Source: Thioalkalivibrio paradoxus
Lineage (GTDB): Bacteria > Pseudomonadota > Gammaproteobacteria > Ectothiorhodospirales > Ectothiorhodospiraceae
DNA length: 64,000 nt
Reading direction: 5' to 3'
NCBI GenBank assembly: GCA_011390565.1
Contig: JAABSC010000005.1
Coordinates: 1-64,000 of the forward strand
This document shows, one piece after another, positions 27,325 to 36,352 of this stretch. Each line of letters begins with the position of its first letter. Positions within the stretch are counted from its first letter, which is position 1. A program made the translations under genes and the position numbers. The notes under the pieces were generated by a model, which had not been told where the DNA came from, ran no database searches, and worked only from the letters and a program-made list of their open reading frames with translations.

Positions 27325-27912
27325 ATGGTGTCTCTGCAGCAGCAGGTCCTGCGTACGGATGCCTCCGGTATGCCGCTGGAGTGGATCGACTATCAGCAGG
27401 CGGTGCGGCTTTATCACGGTGAGCAGGTGGCGTATACCTGCGGCACCCTGCTGTACCGCGTCCGCGGCGGGATCAGTTCACTCACCGGGCGGCAATCCGT
27501 GGTGGAGGTGAATTCCATCATCGCGACGCACGGTACCAACCGCAGCATCCACAAGGGCTACGTGCCGCCGTTGAACAACGCGACCCTGTTCCGGCGCGAT
27601 GCCCATGTCTGCCTGTACTGTGGCAACGGTTTCCTGGCCCGCGACCTGTCGCGCGACCACGTCACACCGCTGAGTCAGCGCGGGGAGGATACCTGGACCA
27701 ACGTGGTGACCGCCTGCAAGCGCTGCAACAACCACAAGGCGGGGCGCACCCCGGAACAGGCCGGCATGCAGCTGCTGGCGATTCCATTCCGTCCCACGCA
27801 TGCCGAGTACATCTACCTGAAAGGCCGGCGCGTGCTCGCCGACCAGATGGAATTCCTCCAGGCGCATTTTCCGCGGAGCAGTCCGTTGCGGGAGCGATTG
27901 CGCCGTTCCTGA
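27325..27912 (+). CDS. HNH endonuclease-family protein
   Basis: The 195-residue protein has an N-terminal domain (QQQVLRTDASGMPLEWIDYQ, PPLNNATLFRRDAHVC) followed by an HNH/zinc-ribbon nuclease module. This module has CLYCG, RDHVTPLSQRGEDTWTNVV and CKRCNNHKAGRTPEQAG; the two CxxC pairs bind zinc, and the His of DHV with the Asn of TNVV form the beta-beta-alpha metal site. Family members are widespread in free-living proteobacteria as solitary genes without restriction partners, and their role is unknown. GGGGTAGG precedes ATG 27325. Confidence 0.85.
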   Translation: MVSLQQQVLRTDASGMPLEWIDYQQAVRLYHGEQVAYTCGTLLYRVRGGISSLTGRQSVVEVNSIIATHGTNRSIHKGYVPPLNNATLFRRDAHVCLYCGNGFLARDLSRDHVTPLSQRGEDTWTNVVTACKRCNNHKAGRTPEQAGMQLLAIPFRPTHAEYIYLKGRRVLADQMEFLQAHFPRSSPLRERLRRS

Positions 27913-28012
27913 GCCCGAGCGCCCCTGGCGCTTCCACGCTGGTTGGGGCTGCGCGCCCTTCTGCGGTATCGTGCGCAACCAGGCGCCGTGGATCCAATTG
28001 CGAGGAGTGTCC

Positions 28013-29107
28013 GTGAAATATCTCGGCGAAAGTGACTATGAGCATGGCAGCCCCAGTCGCGTCGGCGTGCTGGTCACCAATCTGGGCACTCCGGATGCAC
28101 CCACGCCGCGCGCGCTGCGTCGATACCTCGGGCAATTCCTCTGGGATCCCCGCGTGGTGGAGGTGCCCCGGCCGCTGTGGTGGCTCATTCTGCACGGCGT
28201 GATCCTGAACATCCGGCCCCGGCGCAGCGCGCGCAAGTATGCGACCGTCTGGACCCACGAGGGCTCGCCGCTGCTGGTGATCGCGCAACGTCAGGCCGAG
28301 GGCATCCGCAAGCGGCTGGCCCGGCTCGAGTCGGAACCGGTGCCGGTGGCCGTGGGCATGCGCTACGGCAATCCGTCGATCACCGACGCGCTGAACGAAC
28401 TGCGCCAGCAGGGCGTGCGGAGACTCGTCGTGCTGCCGCTCTATCCGCAATACTCGGCGAGTACCACGGCATCGACCCTGGACGCCGTCGCCGAGGAGCT
28501 GCGCACGTGGCGCTGGACTCCCGACCTCCATTTCGTTTCCGGTTACGAGCGCGATCCCGGCTACATCAATGCGTTGGCCGCGAGCGTACAGGAGCACTGG
28601 GACCAGCACGGCCGGGCGGATCGCCTGATCATGTCGTTCCACGGCGTACCTCGGCGCTACCTGCTCGCGGGCGACCCCTACCACTGCCTGTGCCATGCGA
28701 CCGGCTTTGCGCTTGCGCAGGCGCTCGGGCTGGAGGAGGGGCAGTGGCAGGTGACCTTCCAGTCCCGGTTCGGGCGCGAGGAGTGGCTGCGGCCCTATAC
28801 CGACGAAACCCTGGAGGCGCTGCCTGCGCAGGGGGTGAAGAGCGTCGACATCGTCTGCCCCGGGTTCTCGGCCGACTGCCTCGAGACCCTGGAGGAAATC
28901 GGCGAGGAGAACAGGGAGATTTTCCTGCACGCCGGAGGCGAACATTTCGCCTACATTGCCGCCCTGAACGATCGGCCGGATCATCTGGATTTCCTGACCT
29001 CGCTGGCGTTGCGCCACGCCCGTCCCTGGCTGGATGCGCTCGACAACGACCCCGAGAAGCGCGCGCAGGCGCGAGCCCGCGCGCTTGCCGTGGGTGCACC
29101 GCACTGA
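28013..29107 (+). CDS. hemH: Ferrochelatase
   Basis: HemH inserts ferrous iron into protoporphyrin IX, the last step of haem synthesis. The 364-residue protein shows VGVLVTNLGTPDAPTPRALRR, MRYGNPSITDAL, LPLYPQYSASTTAS, the catalytic His in SFHGVPRRYL, FQSRFGREEWLRPYT, and the acidic helix SADCLETLEEIGEEN. GTG 28013 is chosen because AGGAG ends five bases upstream. An upstream GTG at 27971 would add an unconserved leader. It is followed two bases later by the MoCF-domain gene. hemE lies 27 kb away in the same window. Confidence 0.96.
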   Translation: MKYLGESDYEHGSPSRVGVLVTNLGTPDAPTPRALRRYLGQFLWDPRVVEVPRPLWWLILHGVILNIRPRRSARKYATVWTHEGSPLLVIAQRQAEGIRKRLARLESEPVPVAVGMRYGNPSITDALNELRQQGVRRLVVLPLYPQYSASTTASTLDAVAEELRTWRWTPDLHFVSGYERDPGYINALAASVQEHWDQHGRADRLIMSFHGVPRRYLLAGDPYHCLCHATGFALAQALGLEEGQWQVTFQSRFGREEWLRPYTDETLEALPAQGVKSVDIVCPGFSADCLETLEEIGEENREIFLHAGGEHFAYIAALNDRPDHLDFLTSLALRHARPWLDALDNDPEKRAQARARALAVGAPH

Positions 29108-29109
29108 CG

Positions 29110-29907
29110 ATGACGCCCATGGAGGGCCCCGAGATCGGGGCATTGATCATCGGTGACGAGCTGCTGAGCGGCAAGCGCCAGGACTGCCACATGCCACACC
29201 TGATCCGGTCGCTCGCACAGCACGGGCTGGAACTGGCCTGGGTGCGGATCGTCGGGGACGGTGCGGACCTTCTGACCGATACCTTCCGGGAAACCCTGCG
29301 CCGGGGCGCCTGGACGTTCAGCTTCGGCGGTATCGGGGCGACTCCCGATGACCGCACCCGGGCCAGCCTGGCCGCGGCGCTGGGTCGTCCGCTGCAGCGT
29401 CATCCCGAGTTCGTGGCGTTGCTGGAGGCCCGGTTCGGGGATGAAGCCTACCCCAACCGGGTGCTGATGGCGGAACTTCCCGAGGGCTCGAGCCTGATTC
29501 CGAATCCGGTCAATGGCATTCCCGGCTTCACCTGTGAACGCCACTTCTGCGTGCCCGGATTTCCGGCGATGGCGGAACCCATGGCGCGTTGGGCCATCGA
29601 TCGGTATCTCGCTGGCCTGGCGCCAAGGGAACGCCCGGTCGAACGCGCGTTCCGGCTGTACGGGGTTCCGGAAAGCCGGCTGGTACCTCTATTGACTGAA
29701 CTGGAACAACGCTATCCCTATCTGCGCATCTCCAGCCTGCCCGGGACGCGTGATGGTGCTCCGCGCGTGGAACTGTGCGTACGCGGGACACCGGCGGGCG
29801 TGGATATCGCCTTCGCGGATCTGCAACGGGCGCTGGTCGAGGGTGGATTCGTCGTCGCCGTCGAGGAACTGGAATTGCTCGCGACGTTCCATCCGCCCGG
29901 CACCTGA
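29110..29907 (+). CDS. CinA-like molybdopterin-binding (MoCF) domain protein
   Basis: The 265-residue protein has an N-terminal MoCF/MoaB-type fold: ALIIGDELLSGKRQDCH, WVRIVGDGADLL, and the loop FGGIGATPDDRTRASLAAA. These match the CinA N-terminal domain and its stand-alone relatives, where it acts on pyridine nucleotides or binds pterin-like ligands. The C-terminal ~90 residues (RAFRLYGVPESRLVPLL to AVEELELLAT) resemble the CinA KH-like part; no deamidase domain is present. It begins two bases after hemH and precedes a 2OG oxygenase, probably one transcript. Confidence 0.82.
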   Translation: MTPMEGPEIGALIIGDELLSGKRQDCHMPHLIRSLAQHGLELAWVRIVGDGADLLTDTFRETLRRGAWTFSFGGIGATPDDRTRASLAAALGRPLQRHPEFVALLEARFGDEAYPNRVLMAELPEGSSLIPNPVNGIPGFTCERHFCVPGFPAMAEPMARWAIDRYLAGLAPRERPVERAFRLYGVPESRLVPLLTELEQRYPYLRISSLPGTRDGAPRVELCVRGTPAGVDIAFADLQRALVEGGFVVAVEELELLATFHPPGT

Positions 29908-29919
29908 GCGATCCGCACC

Positions 29920-30531
29920 GTGGCGGCGCCGCCGGATTTCCTGGATGCATTGGCGACGGACGGCTTCGTGGTGCTGCCCGGCTGGCTCGAACCCGCCACG
30001 GTGGCGGCCCTGCGCGCCGAGCTTCCGAGCGGCGGGAATCTGGAGGGTCTGCAACGAGCGGGTGTGGGGCGGGGCGGTGAACGCCGGGTACTGGATTCGG
30101 TTCGGGGCGACTGGATCCGCTGGCTCGACGGTTCGAGTCCGGAGCAGGGGTGGTTCCTGCAACGCATGGAGGCGATCCGACTGGACGTGAACCGGGGACT
30201 GCAGCTCGGGGTGTTCGAGGTCGAGGCACACTTCGCGGTGTATCCACCGGGAAGTGGCTACGAACGCCATCTGGATGCTTTTCAGAGCCACAACCCACGC
30301 CGCCTTTCGGCGGTGCTGTACCTGAACCGCGAGTGGGCGGCTGCGGATGGCGGCGAGCTGGCGATCTTTGATGCCGCGGGCCACGAGATCCGACGGGTCT
30401 TGCCCGAAGGCGGCACGCTGGTTCTGTTCCTGAGCCAGCGGGTCCCCCACGCTGTGCTGCCGGCCCTTCGCTGGCGCGCGAGCATCGCCGCCTGGTTCCG
30501 GGTACGCGGCCGGGACTGTGCATCGACGTGA
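29920..30531 (+). CDS. 2-oxoglutarate/Fe(II)-dependent oxygenase
   Basis: This is a 203-residue prolyl-4-hydroxylase-type protein. The iron facial triad is His117-x-Asp119 (YERHLDAFQSH) and His177 (RVPHAVLP), with an arginine at about 184-186 to bind 2-oxoglutarate. FAVYPPGSGYERHLD and LSAVLYLNREW are family signatures. The usual start is GTG 29920, twelve bases after the upstream stop. Bacterial relatives hydroxylate ribosomal or elongation-factor side chains or small molecules; the substrate here is unknown. It is the last gene of the hemH cluster. Confidence 0.85.
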   Translation: MAAPPDFLDALATDGFVVLPGWLEPATVAALRAELPSGGNLEGLQRAGVGRGGERRVLDSVRGDWIRWLDGSSPEQGWFLQRMEAIRLDVNRGLQLGVFEVEAHFAVYPPGSGYERHLDAFQSHNPRRLSAVLYLNREWAAADGGELAIFDAAGHEIRRVLPEGGTLVLFLSQRVPHAVLPALRWRASIAAWFRVRGRDCAST

Positions 30532-30700
30532 TTCGACCTCCCGAAGCGCATCGGATGGCCAGAGGGAGTGGTGTTCCGGGGCGCTTGCCAGCGGCTGCTG
30601 CCGGGGAACGTTGTGTTCGGGCGGGGGCTGGGTGGAGAATGACCCCTGTTTCCGAACGGGCCTGTCGATGCACGAGCATCACGTTATTCAGGGGGTAGTC

Positions 30701-32110
30701 GTGCCGAAACACGCTGTTCTGCATCGAGGTTCGGTCTCGGGGCGATCACGCGGTCTGCTGCTCCTGGCGCTCCTTGCCCTGGGGTCGTACCTCCCTGTGA
30801 TTGCGGTTTCAGGACCCGCCGCCCTGCCGCCGGGCATGGGACTGGGGGGGCAGAACCCGGTCTATACCGATGCCGCCGGTTTCTCCTCCCTTTCGCGGTT
30901 CGGCCGCGCGGGCACGCACCGGGAGGCCTACCCTGGGCTGGTCTTTGGAGAGACCGAGCAGCTGGCGTTCTCGGGGCCGTTGGGCGGCTTGGATTCGCTC
31001 TACTTTTCCCGGTCGTTCGGGGAGCGTGACGAGGCATCGCGATTCGCCGTTGGCCTTGGTCGCCTGGCGTTGTCGGCCGGTACCGGTAGCGGCGACGGCA
31101 GGCCGGCGCAGGATCACGTCTACTCGCTGGCGCCGTCCAACCTCTTCCACGGCGCCGTGGAACAGCGGTACCGCAGCTACGATCTGGGAGCGCGCTTGTC
31201 GCTGGGCGAGCGCAGCGGGCTCTCCCTGGGCAGCGGGACCGTCGAATCCCCCGGCCGGGAGGATCGCCAGGCGCATTTCATCGGTTTCGACGCCGGGCGT
31301 CTGTCTCTTGCCGCGTTTGACCTCCGCCGCGGCGGAGACGCGGTGGGTCGGGGCTTCGATCTGCGCTGGGGCTTCGGGCGCCTGGATCTGGGTTACAGCG
31401 AACTGACGTCCCGCCAGGACGCGCGCTGGCAGCGGCTGGGCCTGGATTTCCGCGCGGATCGTGGCCGCAACTTCGGCGTGCACCTCGAGTCCCGGGACAA
31501 TGCGCTGTTCCAGGACGTCGCCGACATCGGGTTGATGTTCAGTTTCCGGCAGGAACTCGGTTCGCCCCGGCGCTCGATGAACGCGACACCCGAACCCGAG
31601 TCGGGCACGAACCGCGGCACGCTGATTCTGGCCGGCCTGGGCGCCGGCGCGCTGGCTGCCGCGGCCGTGGCCAGTTCGGGGAGTAGCGATTCCGACTCCG
31701 CGGCGCGCTTCGAGAGCCAGGATCGGGCGGCTCTCGCGGCGCTTGCCGACATCAATCCGACATCGGTGCGGGACAACCGCGAGTACGGCGGCTCGATCTA
31801 TCGAAATGGGGACGGATCCTTCTCCCGCAGCGCGCACGTGCGCGGAGAGTTCAAGCGGGTGGTGTTCAATCCGCACGCGATCGTGCCCGATGGCACGCGG
31901 GCGACGGCTTACTACCATACGCACGGACGCGCCAACCCGAATTATCTGGATGAACAGTTTTCGCCCCAGGATCTCCAGTTTGCCCGGTTCTACGTGATCG
32001 ACGGCTACCTGGGGACACCCGCCGGGCGTATGTTCCTGTACGACCTCCAACAGGATCGGATCTTCCAGTTCCAGGACGCCAGTGGTTCCGAATTCATTCT
32101 TCCGAACTGA
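30701..32110 (+). CDS. Exported surface protein: barrel-like region plus DUF4329 (JAMM-like) domain
   Basis: The protein is 469 residues from GTG 30701, which has AGGGGG five bases upstream; an ATG at 30668 is an alternative. A signal peptide (GLLLLALLALGSYLPVIAV) leads into ~290 residues of alternating strands rich in Gly, Arg and aromatic residues with short turns (LDLGYSELTSRQDARWQRLGLDF), suggesting an outer-membrane beta barrel. A hydrophobic Gly/Ala helix (LILAGLGAGALAAAAVA, ~310-325) and a Ser/Asp linker precede a DUF4329 domain: INPTSVRDNREYGGSIYRN, then YYHTHG at ~404-409 and FSPQD at 420-424. The H-x-H-x12-S-x-x-D spacing fits a JAMM/JAB metal site. The downstream gene overlaps it by 29 bases. 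Function is unknown. Confidence 0.7.
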   Translation: MPKHAVLHRGSVSGRSRGLLLLALLALGSYLPVIAVSGPAALPPGMGLGGQNPVYTDAAGFSSLSRFGRAGTHREAYPGLVFGETEQLAFSGPLGGLDSLYFSRSFGERDEASRFAVGLGRLALSAGTGSGDGRPAQDHVYSLAPSNLFHGAVEQRYRSYDLGARLSLGERSGLSLGSGTVESPGREDRQAHFIGFDAGRLSLAAFDLRRGGDAVGRGFDLRWGFGRLDLGYSELTSRQDARWQRLGLDFRADRGRNFGVHLESRDNALFQDVADIGLMFSFRQELGSPRRSMNATPEPESGTNRGTLILAGLGAGALAAAAVASSGSSDSDSAARFESQDRAALAALADINPTSVRDNREYGGSIYRNGDGSFSRSAHVRGEFKRVVFNPHAIVPDGTRATAYYHTHGRANPNYLDEQFSPQDLQFARFYVIDGYLGTPAGRMFLYDLQQDRIFQFQDASGSEFILPN

Positions 32111-32582
32111 CCGCGCGCGCGGACGCGTTGCGCTTGCGATTGTCCTCGGGCTCGCTACGATGAACGCCATGGCCTCGGACAATGCGTATGAGCGCGCCCG
32201 CGCGTATGTGGCAGGTCTCGTCCCGGACTGTACCTGGACGGACGGGTATGTCTGCGTTGCACCCGCGCAGGACCGCTTCCTCGATCGCGAGGCCCCGGCG
32301 CGCATGGTTCCGGGTTCGATCCTGCGGGCGTGGGATACGTGCCACCGGGATTTTCTGGCCATCGAGGATCTGACCGAGGCGCAGAAGGATCTGCGTCACT
32401 ATCGGATCGGTTTCACTGAGGACGATGACCATTACATCGTTCTGTTCAGCGGTCTCCTGCTGCCGTACATGGATCCGGAGGGAAATCCGGACGGGGTCGT
32501 CAATGCGGTCTTCGGCCGCTCCGTGCAGTACCGGGTCTCGAAGCAGGACCTCGTCATCCGCCAGCGGCTGTACCTTCCCTGA
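32082..32582 (+). CDS. Exported protein of unknown function, partner of the DUF4329 gene
   Basis: This is a 166-residue protein with a signal peptide (RVALAIVLGLATMNAMA, cleavage near residue 31). The mature ~135 residues carry three cysteines (DCTWTDGYVCV and DTCHRDF), which could form a disulfide, and the conserved-looking WDTCHRDFLAIEDLTEAQKDL. I do not recognise a family. GTG 32082 lies inside the end of the DUF4329 gene and overlaps it by 29 bases, so expression is linked. An inhibitor or chaperone for the DUF4329 domain is an idea based only on position. Confidence 0.6.
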   Translation: MVPNSFFRTDRARGRVALAIVLGLATMNAMASDNAYERARAYVAGLVPDCTWTDGYVCVAPAQDRFLDREAPARMVPGSILRAWDTCHRDFLAIEDLTEAQKDLRHYRIGFTEDDDHYIVLFSGLLLPYMDPEGNPDGVVNAVFGRSVQYRVSKQDLVIRQRLYLP

Positions 32583-32793
32583 CGGCCGGCAGGCCCCGTG
32601 TCGTTGATCGCCGGTCACCTCGATCCTGGACGAGCCAACATAAGCATGGTCCGACTGCAGGTACGGTGCACGCTCCGAAGCGTTCGGTAACATCAGCGCC
32701 GGGGGGATGACCGGGCGCTCGCGATCGCCCTTCGGGGCAGCCGGGACACAAACCCTGTAATTTCACGTTGATGGACGCGATAGAGGGGGATCC

Positions 32794-33855
32794 ATGATTC
32801 AGATGAAACGCGTATTTGCGGCTCCGGTGCTTCTGGCAGCCCTGGTCGCCGGGCCGGTGGCGGAGGCCTGCACCCGCGCTGTGTATCTTGGCCCGGAGGA
32901 CCGGGTCCTCACCGGGCGGAGCATGGACTGGAAGCTGCCGATGACCAGCAACCTCTGGGCGTTTCCGCGCGGAATGGAGCGCGACGGAGTGGCCGGACCG
33001 CGCTCGGCGACATGGACCTCCACCTACGGCAGTCTGGTCGTCACCGGCTACGACATCGCGACCGCGGATGGCATGAACGAGGCGGGCCTTGTGGCCAATC
33101 TTCTCTGGGAGGTCGAGGCGAGCTATCCCGAGGATGACGGGGAGACGCCACGGGTATCGATTTCCGTGTTTCCGCAGTATCTGCTCGACCGCTTCGCCAC
33201 CGTGGCCGAGGCCGTGACGGACCTGCGGGAGAACCCTGTGGAAGTGGCCGGCGGAGAGGTGCCGGTGGGCCCGCCCGGACGCGCGGCGACGGTGCATGTG
33301 TCGCTGTCGGACGCGACCGGTGACAGCGCCGTGATCGAGTTCGTCGAGGGCGAGATGAAGATCTGGCACGACCGGTCGTATCAGGTCATGACCAACGAGC
33401 CGACCTATGACCGTCAGCTTGCCGTTCTCGACTATTGGCAGAACGTGAACCCGCGCGAGTTCCTGCCGGGTACGGTGCGCGCCTCCGACCGGTTCGTGCG
33501 GGCTCATTTCTACATCAACGCGGTGACGCAGAGCGCCGATCCGCGTATCGCGGCCGCCTCGGTATTCAGCGTGATCCGGCAGGCATCGGTCCCCTGGGGG
33601 ATCAGCGTGGCGGACGCACCGAACCTGTCCACCACCCGGTGGCGCGTCGTTGCCGACCACCGGGACCGGCGCTATTACCTCGAATCCGTGGTCTCGCCCA
33701 GCGTGTTCTGGGTCGATATGGACAACCTCGACTTTTCACAGGGCAGCGACGTGGTCAAGCTGGACCTCGGTGTGGATATGGAGCGGGTGTTGTCGGGCGA
33801 AGTCTCGGCGGCATTCGAACCGGCCGAGGCCTTCGCCTTCCAGCCTGCCGATTGA
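32794..33855 (+). CDS. Secreted choloylglycine hydrolase-family amidase (Ntn hydrolase)
   Basis: The protein has 353 residues, with a signal peptide (FAAPVLLAALVAGPVAEA) whose cleavage would expose Cys26 (ACTRAVYLG). That gives the N-terminal nucleophile of the family. Other active-site positions are Arg and Asp in TGRSMDWKL, Asn in ADGMNEAGL and in VMTNEPTYDRQL, and Arg in ASDRFVRAHF. The family covers bile-salt hydrolases, penicillin V acylases and acyl-homoserine-lactone acylases, and gram-negative periplasmic members commonly cut AHLs or linear amides. GAGGGGG precedes the ATG. It stands 211 bases after the previous gene, likely a separate unit. Confidence 0.88.
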   Translation: MIQMKRVFAAPVLLAALVAGPVAEACTRAVYLGPEDRVLTGRSMDWKLPMTSNLWAFPRGMERDGVAGPRSATWTSTYGSLVVTGYDIATADGMNEAGLVANLLWEVEASYPEDDGETPRVSISVFPQYLLDRFATVAEAVTDLRENPVEVAGGEVPVGPPGRAATVHVSLSDATGDSAVIEFVEGEMKIWHDRSYQVMTNEPTYDRQLAVLDYWQNVNPREFLPGTVRASDRFVRAHFYINAVTQSADPRIAAASVFSVIRQASVPWGISVADAPNLSTTRWRVVADHRDRRYYLESVVSPSVFWVDMDNLDFSQGSDVVKLDLGVDMERVLSGEVSAAFEPAEAFAFQPAD

Positions 33856-34431
33856 GCGGCGAAGAGCGACAACCATCATGGTCTGTCGCCCCCTTGGGTG
33901 TTGAGGAACATGAGCATGGTCCGATCCGGAGAGGCCGTGTACGACCCTGAGCGGGCAGTCAGTGGGGGTGGATGAGGGGCTGAAGTTGGACGCAAACCCG
34001 ACGTTGGAATCGCTGACCTCGTCGCTCGAAGCGCGGGCACCGGCGGGTCTGTTCGGCTGACGCCCCGACGTTCAACCCGGAAACAGTCACCCGCAGGCCG
34101 CGGCAGACCAGTGGCTGGTCGACAGGCGGGGATGGACTGGAGGGTGGCTCTGGCAAGGAGTAATTCTTCGATGACGAGGGTTGATAATGGGACAGAATTC
34201 CGGGGTGTTGGCGAGGGTATGGTCCTTCGTGTCCGACGCATTGACCCTTTGACCAGACGGGAAATGCCAGTTTGTGCTGTCTACATTTTACCGACCCGCT
34301 GTCACGGGCCAGAGCAATTACTCGCAAACTGGTCTGCTCGCCGTGAGCGGTGGCGCTGATGGGCCGCCATCGGTGTTGCACCACGACTCCGCCAACCATC
34401 AAGGCTCGCCGGCACCCGCGCCTGGCAGTGC
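33856..34431. other. Gene-free stretch with hairpin and AT-richer insert
   Basis: No gene with family support is seen in these 576 bases. A hairpin at 33866-33889 (GCGACAACCAT / ATGGTCTGTCGC, one bulge) follows the amidase gene and may be its terminator, though without a T-tract. Positions ~34140-34330 are clearly less GC-rich than the flanks and contain only short frames. This looks like a decayed insertion, but I cannot name the element. Confidence 0.5.
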
Positions 34432-36090
34432 TCAGAGCAGGATCAGGGTGGCGAGGCCGAGAAACGCAAAGAACCCGACCACGTCGGTGACCGTGGTCAG
34501 CACGACGCTTCCCGCGAGCGCCGGATCGATCCCAAGCTTGCGCATGACCATCGGAATCGCCACACCGGCCAAAGCGGCGCACAACAGATTCAGCAGGATC
34601 GCGGCGGCAATGATCGCACCGATCATCCCGTTGCCGAACCAGAGCACCGCCAGCACGGCGACCGTCGCGGCCCAGAGCATCCCGTTGAGCAGACCGATCC
34701 CAAGCTCCTTGAGCAGCAGGATACGGGTATTGCCCGGGCCGAGCTGACCGGTGGCCAATCCGCGGATGACCAGCGTCAGGGTCTGACTGCCGGCGATCCC
34801 ACCCATGCTGGCGACGATCGGCATCAGCACTGCGAGTGCGACCACCTGCTCCAGCGTTGCCTCGAACAGGCCGATCACCCCGGCGGCGAGGAAGGCGGTG
34901 ATCAGATTGATCCCGAGCCAGACCGCACGCCGGCGGCTGCTCGTGAGCACCGGCGCGAACATGTCGGTCTCCTCGCCGAGACCGGCCATCCCCATCATCG
35001 AGCGTTCGGCCTGCTCGCGGATGACGTCGACCACGTCATCGACGGTGATGCGGCCGAGCAGCCGGCCGTCGCCGTCGACGACGGGCACCGAGATCAGGTC
35101 CTGATCCTCGAAACGTCGCGCGATTTCTTCGCTGGGCTGCTCGGCCGGAACCGGCTCGAAATCGGTCTCCATCAGGTCGGCGATCGCCGTCTCCGGCCGG
35201 GCGGTCAGGACGCGCCGGGCGCGCACGATGCCCTGGTAGCGATTGTTCCGGTCGACGATGAAGAACTTGTCGGTGTTCGGCGGCAGGTCCTCGAACAGGC
35301 GCAGATATCGCAGCAGCGTGCCCACCTTGATGTCGGCGCGAACCGCGATCTGATCGAGGTTCATCAGCCCGCCCGCGCTGTCCTCGTGATAGGACAGCAT
35401 CGACTCGACGCGCTCGCGCTCACGCTGGTTCAGTGTCTGCAGAATCTCACGGCCCAGCTTGGGAGGAAGATCCTGGATCAGGTCCACCAGGTCATCGGGC
35501 TCGAGACCGCGGGCGGCACTGACCAGGTCGTCGAGCTCCATCTCTGCAGCCAAACGCCGGCGAACCTCCTCGTGCAGATGGCGCAGGACCCTGGCGGTGC
35601 GCTCGTTGTCGACCATGTCCCAGGCCGCCGCGCGTTCGCTGGCCGGCAGCGACTCCAGCAGCCCGGCGACGCGTGCCGGATGGAGTTTGCGGAAAAGCCG
35701 CCCGATACGCTTGAGCTTGCCGTTCTCGAGTGCATCAAGCACCAGCTTGAGCTGCGTCTGCGCGGCGGTCTCCGAGTCACCGGCGGCCACGGTCTGCTCG
35801 ACGCTCGAGGCATCCGGCTCCTCACCCTGGTCGCCGGCTCCGGCCTCGTGTGTGAGTTGGGCCTGCATCGCCGGAGCGAGGTGCGAAAGCACTTTTTGCT
35901 CGACCCGCTCATCGATCTGCTGCCAGACCGCGATGCGTTGGTCCGCGGTCAGCGTCTCGAGCAGGCTGGCGACCTTGGCGGGGTGCATCGTGCGGAGAAT
36001 CCGCCGCACCCGCTTGCGCTTGCTGCGACCGAGCGCGTCACGCAAGGCGTCGATTGGGGTGGTGATGTTATCGTTCTTGTCGCTATTCAT
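34432..36090 (-). CDS. mgtE: Magnesium transporter MgtE with duplicated N-terminal repeat
   Basis: The 552-residue protein is longer than most MgtE (about 450-480). The N-domain repeat occurs twice: residues 16-79 (RVRRILRTMHPAKVASLLET) and 116-180 (RIGRLFRKLHPARVAGLLES). It is followed by the rest of the N domain (LEPDDLVDLIQDLPP), two CBS domains (KFFIVDRNNRYQGI and LISVPVVDGDGRLLGRI) and five TM helices with PIVASMGGIAGSQ, the pore signature. MgtE is a Mg2+ channel gated by Mg2+ binding to the N and CBS domains; the second repeat may tune this gate. It is separated from the next gene by 262 bases with nothing recognised. Confidence 0.93.
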   Translation of the reverse strand: MNSDKNDNITTPIDALRDALGRSKRKRVRRILRTMHPAKVASLLETLTADQRIAVWQQIDERVEQKVLSHLAPAMQAQLTHEAGAGDQGEEPDASSVEQTVAAGDSETAAQTQLKLVLDALENGKLKRIGRLFRKLHPARVAGLLESLPASERAAAWDMVDNERTARVLRHLHEEVRRRLAAEMELDDLVSAARGLEPDDLVDLIQDLPPKLGREILQTLNQRERERVESMLSYHEDSAGGLMNLDQIAVRADIKVGTLLRYLRLFEDLPPNTDKFFIVDRNNRYQGIVRARRVLTARPETAIADLMETDFEPVPAEQPSEEIARRFEDQDLISVPVVDGDGRLLGRITVDDVVDVIREQAERSMMGMAGLGEETDMFAPVLTSSRRRAVWLGINLITAFLAAGVIGLFEATLEQVVALAVLMPIVASMGGIAGSQTLTLVIRGLATGQLGPGNTRILLLKELGIGLLNGMLWAATVAVLAVLWFGNGMIGAIIAAAILLNLLCAALAGVAIPMVMRKLGIDPALAGSVVLTTVTDVVGFFAFLGLATLILL

Positions 36091-36352
36091 GGTGCACCAT
36101 CATCCTGGGCGAAGCGGCTTCCGGGTAAGCGCTCATGGATCGGCCCGACCGACCCCGGCCCTTTCGCAAACGGCTCAGCGCGGCTTGCACACCGGGGCAC
36201 CGGTACCCAGCGTCACGGGCATCAGCTCAGATGACAGTGTTTACGAATGGCGTCCAATCTCGACCAACGAGGGCAATGCTGACCGCAGAGCACCATGGCG
36301 GAGCCAGCCTGACTCACAGCAACGTGCCTCGGGTGAGCAGGTTCGTTCAATC

